DNA of 64,000 nucleotides, from assembly GCA_024449915.1 (NCBI GenBank), contig JAMZAV010000951.1, positions 62,001-126,000 of the forward strand. Direction: 5' to 3'. Position numbers and translations under genes: made by a program. Origin of the DNA: Sweltsa coloradensis (lineage: Eukaryota; Arthropoda; Insecta; Plecoptera; Chloroperlidae). Below, piece by piece: positions 1 through 10,824 of the stretch; position 1 is the first letter of the stretch, and every line of letters starts with the position of its first letter. The notes beneath the pieces were generated by a model, which searched no databases, was not told the origin of the DNA, and saw only the letters and a program-made list of their open reading frames with translations.

Positions 1-48
1 GAAGAAGCTTGCTTCATTGCATGTACACCTAATTCCTAGAGTACTGCA
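1..48 (+). pseudogene. 3' scrap of a Penelope-like element endonuclease ORF
   Basis: The first bases translate to EEACFIACTPNS followed by a stop. This matches the C-terminal stretch KEACFMACTSN of the PLE GIY-YIG ORF at about 20013-20050, and the bases after it (GAGTACT) also match. It is the very end of a PLE copy whose body lies left of the window. The match is short, so the family call rests on comparison with the internal copy only. Confidence 0.5.
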
Positions 49-82
49 CATTTAAAAAAAAAAAATTGTGGGAAACCTGCCC

Positions 83-180
83 AGGGTGCAATGCATGCCC
101 CTAACTAGGTTTATTTGAGTCAGGATTGTGAAGGGTGCAATGCATGCCCCTAACTAGGTTTATTTGAGTCAGGATTGTGA
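83..180. repeat. 49-bp tandem duplication
   Basis: A 49-bp unit beginning AGGGTGCAATGCATGCCCCT is present twice in direct head-to-tail order (83-131 and 132-180), with no differences that I can see. The start of the unit resembles 18331-18357, the distal end of a tRNA-derived SINE, so this is probably a recently duplicated SINE fragment. Confidence 0.85.
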
Positions 181-189
181 AGGGACGTT

Positions 190-655
190 GTCCACAAATA
201 TGGAATTATTTTCTTCTAGTGTATCTAGGTCCAATCCTTAAGAATTATTGTTGTCTGCAACTCAAGGGTTTAAAATACTTTGAAATCTTCTGATCGTTAC
301 AGCTAAAATCACGGAGTGGTGGATTCATATATTTAATAGTTTTCGTACAATTTTCTTTATTTTATTATGTTGTCAGAAATGATTCATGGTACTTCGGTCA
401 TGGTTTATCTCATTTGCCATGTTGACACATTTACTTCTGATAAAAATTCAGTCTGAAATGATTTTTGAATATCACGATCAATGTATTCGAACATCAGATT
501 TAATGTAAAAAAATATAACCTATATAAATAAAATTTTATGATGATGATTTTGTGATGTATCACAAAACTCATATAAAATTAACAAAACTGCTCATGATAA
601 GACAGGAAGCAAAATTGTAATGGATGGGTGGGTAGGATGACCATTGATCTATACT
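190..655. other. AT-rich intergenic DNA, nothing recognised
   Basis: I see no coding potential, tandem structure or familiar repeat end in this AT-rich stretch. Confidence 0.5.
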
Positions 656-727
656 ATTAACACATTGATTGATTGATTTTACTTGATTGACGTCTCTAGT
701 AATGCACTAAGACTATTAGAGACGATG
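655..727 (-). repeat. SINE 3' tail fragment with (AATC)n end
   Basis: Read on the minus strand, an ACTCATCGTCTC-type module is followed by AGACGTCAATC and an (AATC)n simple tail at 660-676. The same module forms the 3' part of the 5S-derived SINE at 56505-56600 and also occurs at 58613-58650. The head of this copy is missing. Confidence 0.6.
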
Positions 728-1357
728 AGTTACCTTAACTTACATTGACACCAACATAACATTAACATATTAACAATCTGATGGGTCGTTTTTTTTAACA
801 TTGATGAAAATAATTAATAATTTTGTATTTTTTAACAGGAAATTAAAATCACGATTGCAACTGTGACGTAAATTCTTCAACCAGCCTAATCAAAACTACA
901 TTTTAACGACAATACCGTAAAAAATATTCCCATGTACTTTACCTATTAGTATCCTAGTTTTATTTCAGACAGACACGATACGGTTAGCTCCACCGGGCTC
1001 ATGTCAAACGCTGTTCTCGTATTTTGAGCCCTCGGGTGGTGAAGGCTTGTACTTGTACAGCGAACATGGGAAAACCACTTCCCCTCCTCCTGCACTCGAC
1101 GAATAATTTATGGACTTGTAACTTACCTACAACGGTAGGTAGTTCGAAAAAAAACATACCTTTTGGACGTGTGTTTCAAATTATAGCCATAACGTTCCAT
1201 CTCATTCGTAACACCGCATTAAAAAAGAAAGCCGTGTAGGTTATGAATGCTTATAATTTCGATTACAAAAAGCTATCTTGAAAGTTGGTATGAAATGAAT
1301 GGTCTTTCTCCAAAATTCGGATTGTCAATAATCTGAAGGCCTTGTGTGTGTGTGTGC

Positions 1358-1395
<38 letters not shown>

Positions 1396-1885
1396 CGATA
1401 TCGACAAATTTATATTTGTGCTAACAAAATTCTAAATTACATTTGGAAAAATACAATAAAAATTATTATTGTATCAAAACTAAAGAATATGCCTGCTTAT
1501 AAAGATTGGTAGCTTCAAATGGTTCATAAGGTAAAGCCAAAACTTAATAACGATGTTACGTTCCAAATTGCATTTTATTACCAGGCACCTCCACCAAATT
1601 CACAAAATTCCTAACCTCTTTTCAGTTTTTTTTAACGTTTTTAACATATTTTAAATTATAAATCGTGAATACGACAGTTAATAAAGATGCTTCAGAGAGT
1701 CGCAACGTTTGCAGAGAATACTGACCTAAGGCACTTTGCCAGCCTCAAAAGCAGAGGAGTGTAGTGAGATGTGAGTCGGGTGCTTACAGTATAGAAAGAA
1801 GCTCACTTGCAACTAGATCTACCCTTAAAACTAAACTTGATACGTGAATGAGAATGTTTCCCAATATAACCTACATAGCTACTAC
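728..1885. other. Intergenic DNA with a GT/GA microsatellite
   Basis: Apart from the simple repeat at 1343-1395, a (GT)n run that passes into a (GA)n run, I see no gene or repeat end here. The short ORF at 1024-1239 has no domain-like features. Confidence 0.6.
1343..1395. repeat. (GT)n(GA)n microsatellite
   Basis: Alternating GT dinucleotides switch to GA dinucleotides with one interruption (AAAG). Confidence 0.95.
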
Positions 1886-2282
1886 TTAAAGGGGTATTCA
1901 ACCGCTCACTTAAAAAATGTTTTTCATTCACGCTAAATAGCTATGAATTTAAAATAAGCAGACAAATTATTGGGGCCCCCATGACCCCTCCCCCCAAAAA
2001 ATGGTTAAACTTGGTTATTTTCGAGCTAGGTCCCACCGGCAAAAATCTCCCATAAGAAATAACATGGGGACGATCTTTATAGCCCGTGATCTTAAGAGAA
2101 TTTTGATCCAAAAAAAATTGGCCATTATTTACGTACGCTACAGCCTTTTCTGTAAATCCACAATATTTTGTTTTGTAATTTGGGCAAGTGGTTTAGTCAA
2201 AATATGCTGATTACCAGGAAGGGTGTAATTTTAGAATAAATATTTTTGAGTGTTTGAGAGTATATTTGTGCACAGTTTCAAG
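1886..2282. repeat. MITE-like dispersed repeat, left part (family M)
   Basis: It starts TTAAAGGGGTATT. From about 1910 on it parallels 55214-55600, including shared blocks such as CATAAGAAATAACATGGGGA and TTTTGTTTTGTAATTTGG. The other copy ends AATAGCCCCTTTAA, the inverse of this start, so the family has terminal inverted repeats of about 14 bp. This copy is cut off at its right side where the LINE 3' tail begins. Confidence 0.65.
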
Positions 2283-3018
2283 ACATTATTATTATTAAGT
2301 CTTTATTTGCAACAGAAATTATTTTCCACAAGTGCAAATATAATATATTAACTTATAAACTAACAATTTATATTTTATACTAACAAAATTAATCGTTAAT
2401 TTCTCATATACTACAATACTATAAATTAATCATGTATGTGTATTTGTATGTGCACGTGTATGTGCATGTGAATGTGTGTGTTGATGCATGTGTGCGTATG
2501 TGTGTTTGTCGGTGTGAAAGTGAATGCGATTGCGATCGCACTTTTGTCTGTGTGTAGATATTTTTAGGTGTCGACAATGGTGCTGTACAAGAGAGATTTA
2601 AATGATGCAAGAGTATTAAAATGAAGATCAAGGCTTGTGTTTAAGACTGAGAGACTGTTATAGGTGTTTTGTAGCCTGTTGATGCATGAGTGTTTGGAAA
2701 CGTCAATTCTACTTTTAGTTGGATAAAAAGGGCACTGATGCCTAGTTACCCGTGATGCAACATGAAAATTTAGTTTCTCAAGAAGTGGAGAATCAACATA
2801 ACTATTTACAACTTTGTACAAGAAAACCATATCTATAATCTTTCGCCTGCTACATAGCGTGCGAATCCTGCTGAGATCACAATGACTTACATACTCATTC
2901 CTATGATACTCAATATTAGATTTCATGCACAACAGTTTTACAAATCTTTTTTGTACTTTTTCAAGGCCCTCGATTTTAGTTTTGTGATGCGGATTCCACA
3001 CCACACTGGCATATTATG
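2283..3018 (-). mobile_element. 5'-truncated LINE, 3' end
   Basis: The minus strand holds the last codons of a LINE ORF2, a 3' UTR rich in CA-type repeats (2430-2560) and an end of the form GCAAATAAAGACTTAATAATAAT (2283-2312), a simple-repeat tail common in animal LINEs. The 5' truncation at about 3018 abuts another repeat at 3025. Only the last 735 bp or so are left, so the copy cannot be active. Confidence 0.75.
2564..3013 (-). pseudogene. LINE ORF2 C-terminal fragment (post-RT region)
   Basis: The fragment reads YASVVWNPHHKTKIEGLEKV and continues QKRFVKLLC. In many non-LTR retrotransposons of the Jockey/CR1/I-like group, a Y-x-S-VVW-P motif followed by a 'LEKVQRRF' helix comes just after the reverse transcriptase domain, and I base the call on that. 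About 149 residues run to a natural stop with no internal frameshift, so the insertion is fairly young. There is no genuine start: an in-frame TAA lies just upstream in flanking DNA. The clade is not resolved. Confidence 0.75.
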
Positions 3019-3024
3019 ATGTTA

Positions 3025-3724
3025 TTGGATGAGCGAAGCGAAAGACTTCAATTTCACTTTGACTTTTTTTTTTTCACTTACGTTACCTCAAGAAAAATAG
3101 TTCGGGTGTTTTGTTTTTGTTAGTATTTTTGTCTGTTTGTTCGCTCTCTACCGGGCAAACGGCATATGCGATCTTGATGAAAATTGGAGGGGACTTTCGA
3201 AATCTCTGAACTTAGACCTGCCACGTTTTTGCGTATAATCGATCAAATATTTCTTATGATTATCGTACTTTTACGGTTTTTTTAATTTTTTAATGAGATA
3301 TTTTCGTGATATTTGGCAAACGGCTACCCCGATATTGATGAAACTTTATGGGAACGTTTAAAACCACTAAAATTATATATGTTCTGATTTTAGAGACATT
3401 TAAAAAAATATTTCTTATAGAAATCGTACTTTTACGATTTTTTTCCCGGTTCTTTATACGATATATTCGTGATATATGGGTCGATTCTGACCGAACGGGT
3501 GGGGATACAACGTTCATTTTTTACATTGACATAAAGGTTATGGTGATGTAATGCCTCTTGAAAGAAAAAGTTGGTCAAAATTTATAGAAATAAAAGTTTT
3601 TCTTTTTAGCCTTTTACAGATGTATAATAAACAAGTAATATCAAGTTACTTAATAATTGGACAGAAATATTCCAAGAAAAGCTCATCCATCAACGCGACT
3701 GGAAAAAGCGTTCGCGAAGCGGCC
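3025..3724. repeat. 'GAGCGAAGCG' family repeat, copy 1
   Basis: It starts TTGGATGAGCGAAGCGAAAG after a TTA and ends near GCTCATCCATCAACGCG followed by GCGTTCGCGAAGCGG. Two further copies are at 20337-20806 and 61147-61860. The interior is AT-rich, with ACGATTTTT and GAAATCTCTGAACTTAGA blocks shared with the 61-kb copy. GATGAGC near the start and GCTCATC near the end are inverse to each other. I know no transposon class for it and it has no coding capacity. Confidence 0.65.
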
Positions 3725-5046
3725 TAGCAAAGGGTCATTTTAGATTGGTAGGCCTTAGAAAAAGCCTAGCTTATACTAGCCTCAATTCAATTATTTTATT
3801 TTCCCGTAGACCGATACATTGAGATGTGGGATTTCGTCACTAAATTGATTAAGTAGTTCAGTCATAGAATATATACAATAAATTAACTACAGTCATAGAA
3901 CATATTATACAATTAATCCCCTATAGTAAATTCTAGGTTTATATACTCATTACTTGCGGTAATACTATTTAACAATATCGTAATAAAACAAAGTTTTAAT
4001 AAAAATAATCATGCCCTAGTCAAATGTGGCTAGTAAGATTTTAGCACCAAGAACACATAAGGTAGGCCTAGGCCTACTGCAATAAAAGCTGATGCAAACA
4101 GAAGAATCTCTTATGGCATTATGGCCAAGTCTCAACAGGTTGTTTTTAAAATACTACTGCTATAGAGATAGATAGAAGTATAGAGGTAGATTTAAGTGAC
4201 AAAAAGGCGAGGGCAATTTTAATCTGATTTTAGTAGGTCTGTAAAAGTGTGTGTTCCAAAAATGTCCAAAGCCAAGATAAAATACATCTTGGGTTCTTGG
4301 CTTTGAAGGTAGGGCCTTACGCAAGATGGGCCCTACGGCACATAGAACCTTGTAATTTGTATTATATATAACTATAAGCACACGCAAGATTTAGGCCTAG
4401 GCCTGGTAGTAAGTGAAACCCATTCGCACGTTTTAAAGGGGAAAATACTATACCTCAAACATGACAGCTGACAGCAAGCCAAGGGCAGAACCAAGCTTTG
4501 TTAGCAATTGCATACAAAAATAAACCACCATATGATTTGAGAGATACGATCTATTCGCGATCGCAAAACTTCGATACGCAGTCTGGCGGGAGAAATGTTC
4601 CCCATAGCCAAAGGGTGCAGGCTAGCTGTGTCCAGGCTGGGCGCTTACGGGGCTGGCGTGCAGTGAAATAAGTTAAATGGAATTTCCTCCTATAAAAAGC
4701 GAGAAAAGTCTCGAGTATTGTTATGTTCCGTATGCAGCACATTGGCAAACAAAAATATTAACGTATCCTTCCGTCAGTTCCGAAAGGAAACCCAATATGT
4801 TGGTGTAACTGACGGCTTTGCCAACTCTGTGGTTATACTTATACCAACAGACGAAAGAAATGGGGACGACTATTAGATTTATTTAGTTGTCCTCCCTTGT
4901 AAATCAGTTTCTTAACTGAATAAAATAAACGTGAAATAATTTAATTAATCAATAAAATAAATACAAATAAAATATCAGAGTGTACATAATCGTACGGTCA
5001 TAGGCGATACCACCTAACATAGGCTAATAGCTTCCGACCTCCACAG
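3725..5046. other. Intergenic DNA, no gene seen
   Basis: Scattered AGGCCTAGGCCT-type words occur around 4065-4075 and 4393-4403. ORFs here are short and carry no recognisable domain. Confidence 0.5.
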
Positions 5047-5117
5047 TACAATGTGGCAGAGTGGTAGCGAGAGTAAGTTCTATGCGAAAGGTTGGCTGTT
5101 CAAATCTTCGTTAGGTC
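5047..5117 (+). pseudogene. Degenerate tRNA-like sequence
   Basis: An A-box-like TGGCAGAGTGGT (5054-5065) and a B-box-like GGCTGTTCAAATC (5094-5106) are spaced as in a tRNA gene, but the acceptor ends do not pair and the T stem is broken. It is a tRNA pseudogene or the head of a tRNA-derived SINE, not a working tRNA. Confidence 0.4.
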
Positions 5118-5989
5118 GTTATTTTTTAAATATCCTATTTAGGACCAAGTTTTTCTGCAAATGATTTCATCACATTCGGCCTCGTCGCGGACGCAATTCT
5201 ACGTCGGAGATAATATATGTGTGGCAAGTACTATATGAAGAGAATCACGAGGTTCACTCTGTGCCACCAATGACTGCGACTAGTGCTGAGTGTATTTATT
5301 GTAATTAAGTATTAATATTTAACGTATACCAAAGAATGAGAGTAACAAACAAAACGGAAAGATGGTTCATGTGTAATGTTGGCCTAACCGTAGGCCTATG
5401 TTCAGCTATTCAGCACTGCTAGCCTTGATCATAGAACACAACATGGGGTCCTAATTATTATTACGATGTGAAATATTTTTACAATGCATTTTTCAAGAGT
5501 CTACTAGAAGCAACTAACCGTATACGCATTCATACAGACAGCTGACCAACAAACTCTCACATCACTGTAGGCCTACCACTTTCATCAGTGACCGTACGTC
5601 ACTATTATTACGGCACGCCTAGAGCCAATCAAATCTTTGACCGAACGAATGATTTTGCGCTATAATAACCTTTAGCCCATTATACATCCAAAGTTATTAC
5701 GGCTGGCCATAGGAATAAACACTGCCTTGATTATCACCTTGCTTTAAAAATCCGGTAAAGGTGTGTAAATTGGAAGCTAACGCACTTGAATGTAGGCATA
5801 GCCCCAGCATTTTAACAATTATCTTGGACACGTTCCACAATCCCGCACGTTACTAAACTACACTATTTATTATGGCCTCGCCTTCTTTTATATTTCTAGT
5901 CGATTCACATCCATCTACGTATTTGAAAATATCTATAAAACTCAATCTTAAGTTTGACGTTTCTCCATCTACTACCCTTGTATTTACTT
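5118..5989. other. Intergenic DNA, nothing recognised
   Basis: I see no convincing ORF, repeat end or RNA gene here. Confidence 0.45.
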
Positions 5990-6420
5990 CCCTTGCACCC
6001 GTTGCTGCGGCCATGTTGGAAAATGACGTCACCGGCATTTAACCTTGAGACCGCGAATATTATACGTAAGCCTTTGTGTTTTAAATGTACTTGTTTGATG
6101 CGTTTATGTAGTATTACTTCATCTCGTAGAGTTCTTCTGACAGGAAAAGTCAAGGAAGGCAAAACAAACCTAATATTTTCGAATCGCGAGATCCCAAGCG
6201 AGATTAAACGAGATGTGACGAGATTGCCACCAGCGCCCTCCAGCTCGTGGTCGTACGAACTATGCCGAGCTATGTCAGGCCTCGGTGGCTCACCAAACTT
6301 CTCCAAGCCCACGCGTTTCTAATCAAATATAGATGGCAGCACTAAAATGCAACATGTCGGCCCGATCGGTGATGGAGGCGAGCTACTTACGGCGGGCGCT
6401 GTATATTCGGTTGGCTTCAA
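5990..6420. promoter_or_regulatory. CpG-rich stretch with CRE and YY1-like sites, possible promoter
   Basis: This stretch is richer in CpG than its surroundings. It holds a perfect palindromic CRE, TGACGTCA (6024-6031), a YY1-like GCCATGTT just before it (6010-6017), TCGCGAGATC-type words at 6184-6194 and a second AGATGGCAGC word near 6332. Such clusters are typical of TATA-less animal promoters. I could not attach a convincing first exon on either strand: the overlapping ORFs of 122 and 135 codons have no domain-like features. The call is an inference from motif clustering only. Confidence 0.25.
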
Positions 6421-6793
6421 CTTCATTTTTGTTACATTTCTGATCATTTGCGAAAACAATTGTTGATTATGTCATATCTTCCGCGTATTTTATTAGTAAA
6501 ATTCGTAAGTTTTGGAGATCGGCTTTAAACGGGAATTTAATGGCATTTTAAATTACAACAAAATAATAATTGAGATTATTTGATGATAAACACAGAAACA
6601 AGTGTATCAAATAATGTTGAATGATGAAGATCGATAATATTTTGCAATGAAATATTGCCCAATCATAATAATTCCAATAATTTACTTGATATCCAAAAAT
6701 CAAAAGAGCTTCTAGCAAATTATAGCCCTACACTTGCTTTGACTTTTTCTACTTCGTTTTACGATGTGAACGCAATCGGAGTAGGATAAATCG
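6421..6793. other. AT-rich intergenic DNA
   Basis: Nothing recognised before the PLE terminal repeat begins at 6794. Confidence 0.5.
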
Positions 6794-6865
6794 GATAAAA
6801 ACAAGGATCTTGGGTAAAACCGCGTCGAAAATAAGATGAACCAGGGCAGAACCTGGGCGTCCACC

Positions 6866-6902
6866 GACGTTTCGTCTGTACTACGTCAGACATTTTCAAG
6901 GT
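6866..6902 (-). ncRNA. Hammerhead-ribozyme-like core in PLE terminal repeat (degenerate)
   Basis: On the coding strand a TTGAAAA box is followed by a hairpin GTCTG-8 nt-CAGAC and then GAAACGTC. The order box1, stem II, GAAA, cleavage triplet GTC is that of the minimal hammerheads described in PLEs. Box 1 departs from the consensus CTGANGA, so self-cleavage is doubtful. Copies lie at 8318-8353 (-) and, inverted, at 8096-8131 (+). Confidence 0.45.
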
Positions 6903-7111
6903 TGACTGTGACTCTACGGAGGTTGGATTCACAGTGGTTGGCAAGCACGCAGCGCCCGCCTTATATAGCCTCGGCTGAAGGTGCAGGGCGGCGAGGTTAT
7001 ATAGAAAATAGGTGCGGGGCGGCGAGGTCATATCGTGAAAAGGTGCGGGGCGGCGATGTCATTTCGAAAAAATATACGGATGGTGGCAATTGAGAAACAA
7101 AATAGCACAGC

Positions 7112-8070
7112 TTACTGTAGTGAAACCTTTTTAGCCCGGCTTCTTGTCATAGGGCCTGTTTGGTTGTCTTTTGAAATGTTATTCGTGCTTAGAATTATGG
7201 AATCTGAAATTTGCACCACCTCTGAGGGATTTGGCTGAATAGGTCTACGGACTACATTTCGAGGCATGAGTGCAGGTTTCCAAGCAAGAGGGAGGCTCTG
7301 GCTATCATCTCTTTTGTTCATGTTATTTGGCCGTTTCTCAATTTCCACAGATTCACGGATAATACGTGGCTTGAGCTGTTGTACAGGGCAAATAGTTTTT
7401 GTTTTGTCAAAATCTATCACATGCGAGTAAGCTTTAGCATGTTGAGCCAGGGCTGATTTCTTGTCACCTGCTTTCACAGCATTAGAGTGTTCATTTATCC
7501 TCACTGCTATGCGTCTGCCTGTTTGGCCTATGTACGTTTGATCGCAGTCGCCACAGGGAACCTCATAAACCCCTCTTTCTTCCAGATGAACAGAGTCCTT
7601 TGCACTTCTCAAAAAGGAGCTGATTTTTCTGTCAGTGGAGAAAATGGTTTCGATGTTCTTACGATTGAGGATTCTACCTATGACGTCTGTGGTACCCTTG
7701 ACATATGAAAGGAAAGCTTTTGACCGTGGTTTCTCCTTGTCCTTAGTATCATCCTCAGATTTCTTCAGTTCCCGTTTAAACGCTCTGGTTATGTCTCGGT
7801 CCAAGTAACCATTGAGAGATAGAGCTTCACGGAGCTTGACAAATTCCTCTCTTGAGTGAGATTTGTCAGTAAGGTTCCTGGACCGGGTGACTAGAGTGTT
7901 AACCACTAAAAATAACTGTGAAGGACGGTGGTGGGAAGCAGCATTCAGATACCGGTTGGTGTGGGTGGGTTTTCTATAGACTGTGTGTCCCAAACTGCCA
8001 TCAACATTCTTTATTATCAAAACATCGAGAAAAGCAAGTGAGTCGTTGGATTCTACTTCCATGGTGAGTC
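7112..8070 (-). pseudogene. PLE reverse transcriptase C-terminus plus GIY-YIG endonuclease, 5'-truncated
   Basis: About 318 codons of genuine element sequence remain. The first part (NDSLAFLDVLIIKNVDG, then HTVYRKPTHTNRYLN) is the RT thumb region typical of Penelope-like elements; fingers and palm are absent. The C-terminal half carries a GIY-YIG nuclease: GVYEVPC (GIY-equivalent), a CGDC cysteine pair, TYIGQTGR (YIG-equivalent) and the helix RIAVRINEH with conserved Arg and Glu. PLE proteins copy RNA at nicks made by this nuclease. The ORF runs on upstream into the inverted terminal repeat as far as 8161, so its apparent start Met is not native. With no RT catalytic core it cannot move itself. 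Confidence 0.85.
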
Positions 8071-8075
8071 CATGG

Positions 8076-8204
8076 CTCCGTAGAGTCACAGTCAACCTTG
8101 AAAATGTCTGACGTAGTACAGACGAAACGTCGGTGGACGCCCAGGTTCTGCCCTGGTTCATCTTATTTTCGACGCGGTTTTACCCAAGATCCTTGTTTTT
8201 ATCC
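8076..8204 (+). repeat. Inverted copy of the PLE terminal repeat
   Basis: This 129-bp stretch is the reverse complement of 6794-6922 and ends within one or two bases of the same point. It fuses to the RT reading frame at about 8070, giving an ORF whose first 28 or so residues are antisense terminal repeat. Confidence 0.9.
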
Positions 8205-8317
8205 TATGACGGGCCGCGAAAACCTACAACAATCCATGATAATATGATAAAAACAAGGATCTTGGGTAAAACCGCGTCGAAAATAAGATGAACCAGGGCA
8301 GAACCTGGGCGTCCACC

Positions 8318-8353
8318 GACGTTTCGTCTGTACTACGTCAGACATTTTCAAGG
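8318..8353 (-). ncRNA. Hammerhead-like core, PLE copy 2
   Basis: Same sequence as at 6866-6902, on the coding strand of copy 2: TTGAAAA box, 5-bp hairpin stem, GAAACGTC. Confidence 0.45.
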
Positions 8354-8539
8354 TTGACTGTGACTCTACGGAGGTTGGAGTCACAGTGGTTGGCAAGCAC
8401 GCAGCGCCCGCCTTATATAGCCTCGGCTGAAGGTGCGGGGCGGCGAGGTGTATAGAGAATAGGTGTGGGGCGGCGATGTCATATCGAAAAAATATATAAA
8501 TATACGGATGGTGGCAATTGAGAAACAAAATAGCACAGC

Positions 8540-9222
8540 TTACTGTAATGAAACCTTTTTAGTCCGGCTTCTTGTCATAGGGCCTGATTGGTTGTCTTTT
8601 GAAATGTTATTCGTGCTTAGGATTATGGAATCTGAAATTTGCACCACCTCTGAGGGATTTGGCTGAATAGGTCTACGGACTACATTTCGAGGCATGAGTG
8701 CAGGTTTCCAAGCAAGAGGGAGGCTCTGGCTATCATCTCTTTTGTTCATGTTATTCGGCCGTTTCTCAATTTCCACAGATTCACGGATAAAACGTGGCTT
8801 GAGCTGTTGTACAGGACAAATAGTTTTTGTTTTGTCAAAATCTATCACATGCGAATAAGCTTTAGCATGTTGAGCCAGGGCTGATTTCTTGTCACCTGCT
8901 TTCACAGCATTAGAGTGTTCATTTATCCTCACTGCTATGCGTCTGCCTGTTTGGCCTATGTACGTTTGATCGCAATCGCCACAGGGAACCTCAAAAACCC
9001 CTCTTTCTTCCAGATGAACAGAGTCCTTTGCACTTCTCAAAAAGGAGCTGATTTTTCTGTCAGTGGAGAAAATGGTTTCGATGTTCTTACGATTGAGGAT
9101 TCTACCTATGACGTCATGTGGTACCCTTGACATATGGAAGAAAAGCTTTTGACCGTGGTTTCTCCTTGTCCTCAGTATCATCCTCAGATTTCTTCAGTTC
9201 ACGTTTAAACGCTCTGGTTATG
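8540..9222 (-). pseudogene. PLE GIY-YIG endonuclease fragment, frameshifted
   Basis: The C-terminal 190 residues or so follow copy 1 closely (DVIGRILNRKNIETIFSTDR, GVFEVPCGDC, TYIGQTGR, RINEH). Upstream of the DVIG motif the reading frame is lost: small indels around 9110-9150 turn KAFLSYVKG into an unrelated frame. The endonuclease core residues are all kept; RT sequence is absent. Confidence 0.85.
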
Positions 9223-9382
9223 CCTATGTCTTTAATATGTAAACAATATTTTATTTTATTTGTAATTATTAATGAATTCAGTTTTTAAGTGATTATGATG
9301 TAATTGGTCTTTTATTTATTATGTAATAAGCAATGACACATGTCCCAAGTTATTTATTACAAAGTAGTAGAGGATGTAATGG

Positions 9383-10448
9383 CAGTGCTTAATTTTTAAT
9401 GGAGCGCGGGTACACGCAGTGTACCCACCTTTTTTTTATTGAATTATCAGGTACGCAACACTCACATTTTGGCTAATATATATAAAAAACGAAATTAATT
9501 TATATTTATTATTTTACACCCACATGCTCATATTTCAAATTTACTTGAACACGTTTATAACAGTAAATAAACTTAGTACACTTTTGTCTCTTGGTTTTAC
9601 GTTTTTTCCAAATCAACCTCCCTAGTTTATAAATAGAATCATCTCCTATTGTTATTGGCTGCAGGTGCAGGCTCGTCTGTCAACCATCCAATAAAGGTTA
9701 TACTTGAGAGTTGTAGCAACGCGAAGGCGGTACAGTCGCGGTACAGTGGCTTTTGAAGACGAGTAAAATTGTATCAAATCTAACCCAAAACTCCAAAACC
9801 AATCCCAGATTACGAGTCCAGAAGCTGAATTGGTAAGGGTGATGGGGGGGGGGGGGAAGCAATTACCCACCGAGACTGTCATTTTTTTAAATACACATGA
9901 AGGAGACAACATGTTACTGGTACTTGATGTGCTAAATGCATATTATATAATTTAACTATTATAATGTGTAATGGCCAATCACCTATATATCCTAATGTTT
10001 GTTTCAACGTTAACATTTTCGGGAACAGGCGCGTAGGAAGGGGGGGGGGAATTCCCCCAATTTTTACCGTGACCCCCCCCCCCCCCACCCTCAGCCCTCA
10101 CTTTTGAAGAGTAATGACCAATAATTTTGACAATTTCCGATTATTGTTGGACGAGATCACGAACGTAATGATATGCATATTCAATGGTTGTAACATGGAA
10201 TCTCGTCACTACTCCAATTCTTTTTTTTAGAGTTGAAAAGTTATTACTGTACAAAAAAGCCATTCATTTGGCCCACTTATTTTTCTAGAACGCACCAAAC
10301 ACACTCTAAAAACCTGATTTTCAAAATTTTCGCCTGCGGCGCTGTAGTTGGGGGGCAAGCCCCCCAAACCCCCCGTACTGGTCCCCTAAATATAATTCTC
10401 CCGGTTTTTTAGCGTGTACCCACCTTTTCCCTTACAAATTAACCACTG
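9383..10448. mobile_element. hAT-type non-autonomous element with perfect 8-bp TSD
   Basis: The ends read CAGTGCTTAATTTTTAA and, inverted, CAGTGGTTAATTTGTAA. The element is flanked by identical 8-bp direct repeats TGTAATGG (9375-9382 and 10449-10456). An 8-bp target duplication and CA-G ends are hAT hallmarks. Subterminal GTGTACCCACC occurs near both ends in inverse orientation. The 1,066-bp interior holds poly-G/poly-C tracts (9843-9855, 10040-10086) and no transposase. The block at 10297-10400 is shared with the element at 22304-22818. Confidence 0.8.
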
Positions 10449-10456
10449 TGTAATGG

Positions 10457-10824
10457 CTTTTTATTTCGGCCTAGACACTATGCCACTATCTAGAGCATAG
10501 GACGCTTTCTGCAAGTAGCCTATACATCAATATGCTACTGACTCATGTTTCGTTCAAGGGCTTAAATAGAAACTTTATTCAAAGATTATTTACATGATTC
10601 CAATTGAATTGTTTCATGTTTTCATCGGAAGTCATAGCTAGCGAATGGTGTAGTCTAGAATAAAATTAATGTATTTATAATCGTGTGCCTAAGTTAAGTT
10701 CAAAACGTATTAGCGTGAAACACTAACAAATTTCCAAGATAAAACAAAATCACCTCATTTTTATTTCCTATTTAACACCCCTCAAAAATAATATGTAGGT
10801 GTGAAAATATTAAAAAGTTGACAT
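10457..10824. other. AT-rich intergenic DNA
   Basis: Nothing recognised. Confidence 0.5.

Larger units (their letters stand above)
6794..8204 (-). mobile_element. Penelope-like retroelement, copy 1, with inverted terminal repeat
   Basis: In coding (minus) orientation the order is: an inverted fragment of the terminal repeat (8204 to 8076), a 5'-truncated RT/endonuclease ORF (about 8070 to 7112), a 3' UTR, and a terminal repeat in sense orientation (about 6925 to 6794). 8076-8204 is the reverse complement of 6794-6922 with almost no differences. PLEs are known to carry terminal repeats ('pLTRs') in direct or inverted arrangement, often in partial tandem copies, which fits this layout. A second truncated copy follows head to tail at 8246. 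Confidence 0.85.
8246..9222 (-). mobile_element. Penelope-like retroelement, copy 2 (5'-truncated)
   Basis: This parallels 6794-7796 at high identity, in the same orientation, starting with the same GATAAAAACAAGGATCTTGG. It departs from copy 1 after CGCTCTGGTTATG at about 9222. It begins 42 bp beyond copy 1, so the two form a partial head-to-tail tandem, a usual PLE arrangement. Confidence 0.85.

Noticed and set aside
5905..6322. Overlapping ORFs of 122 and 135 codons on opposite strands
   Set aside because: Neither shows a domain-like pattern; open frames are expected by chance in this CpG-rich stretch.
6759..8528. Minus-strand ORFs 6759-7031 and 8199-8528 that share a long common segment
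   Set aside because: They are translations of the PLE terminal repeat and its flanks, not part of the element protein.
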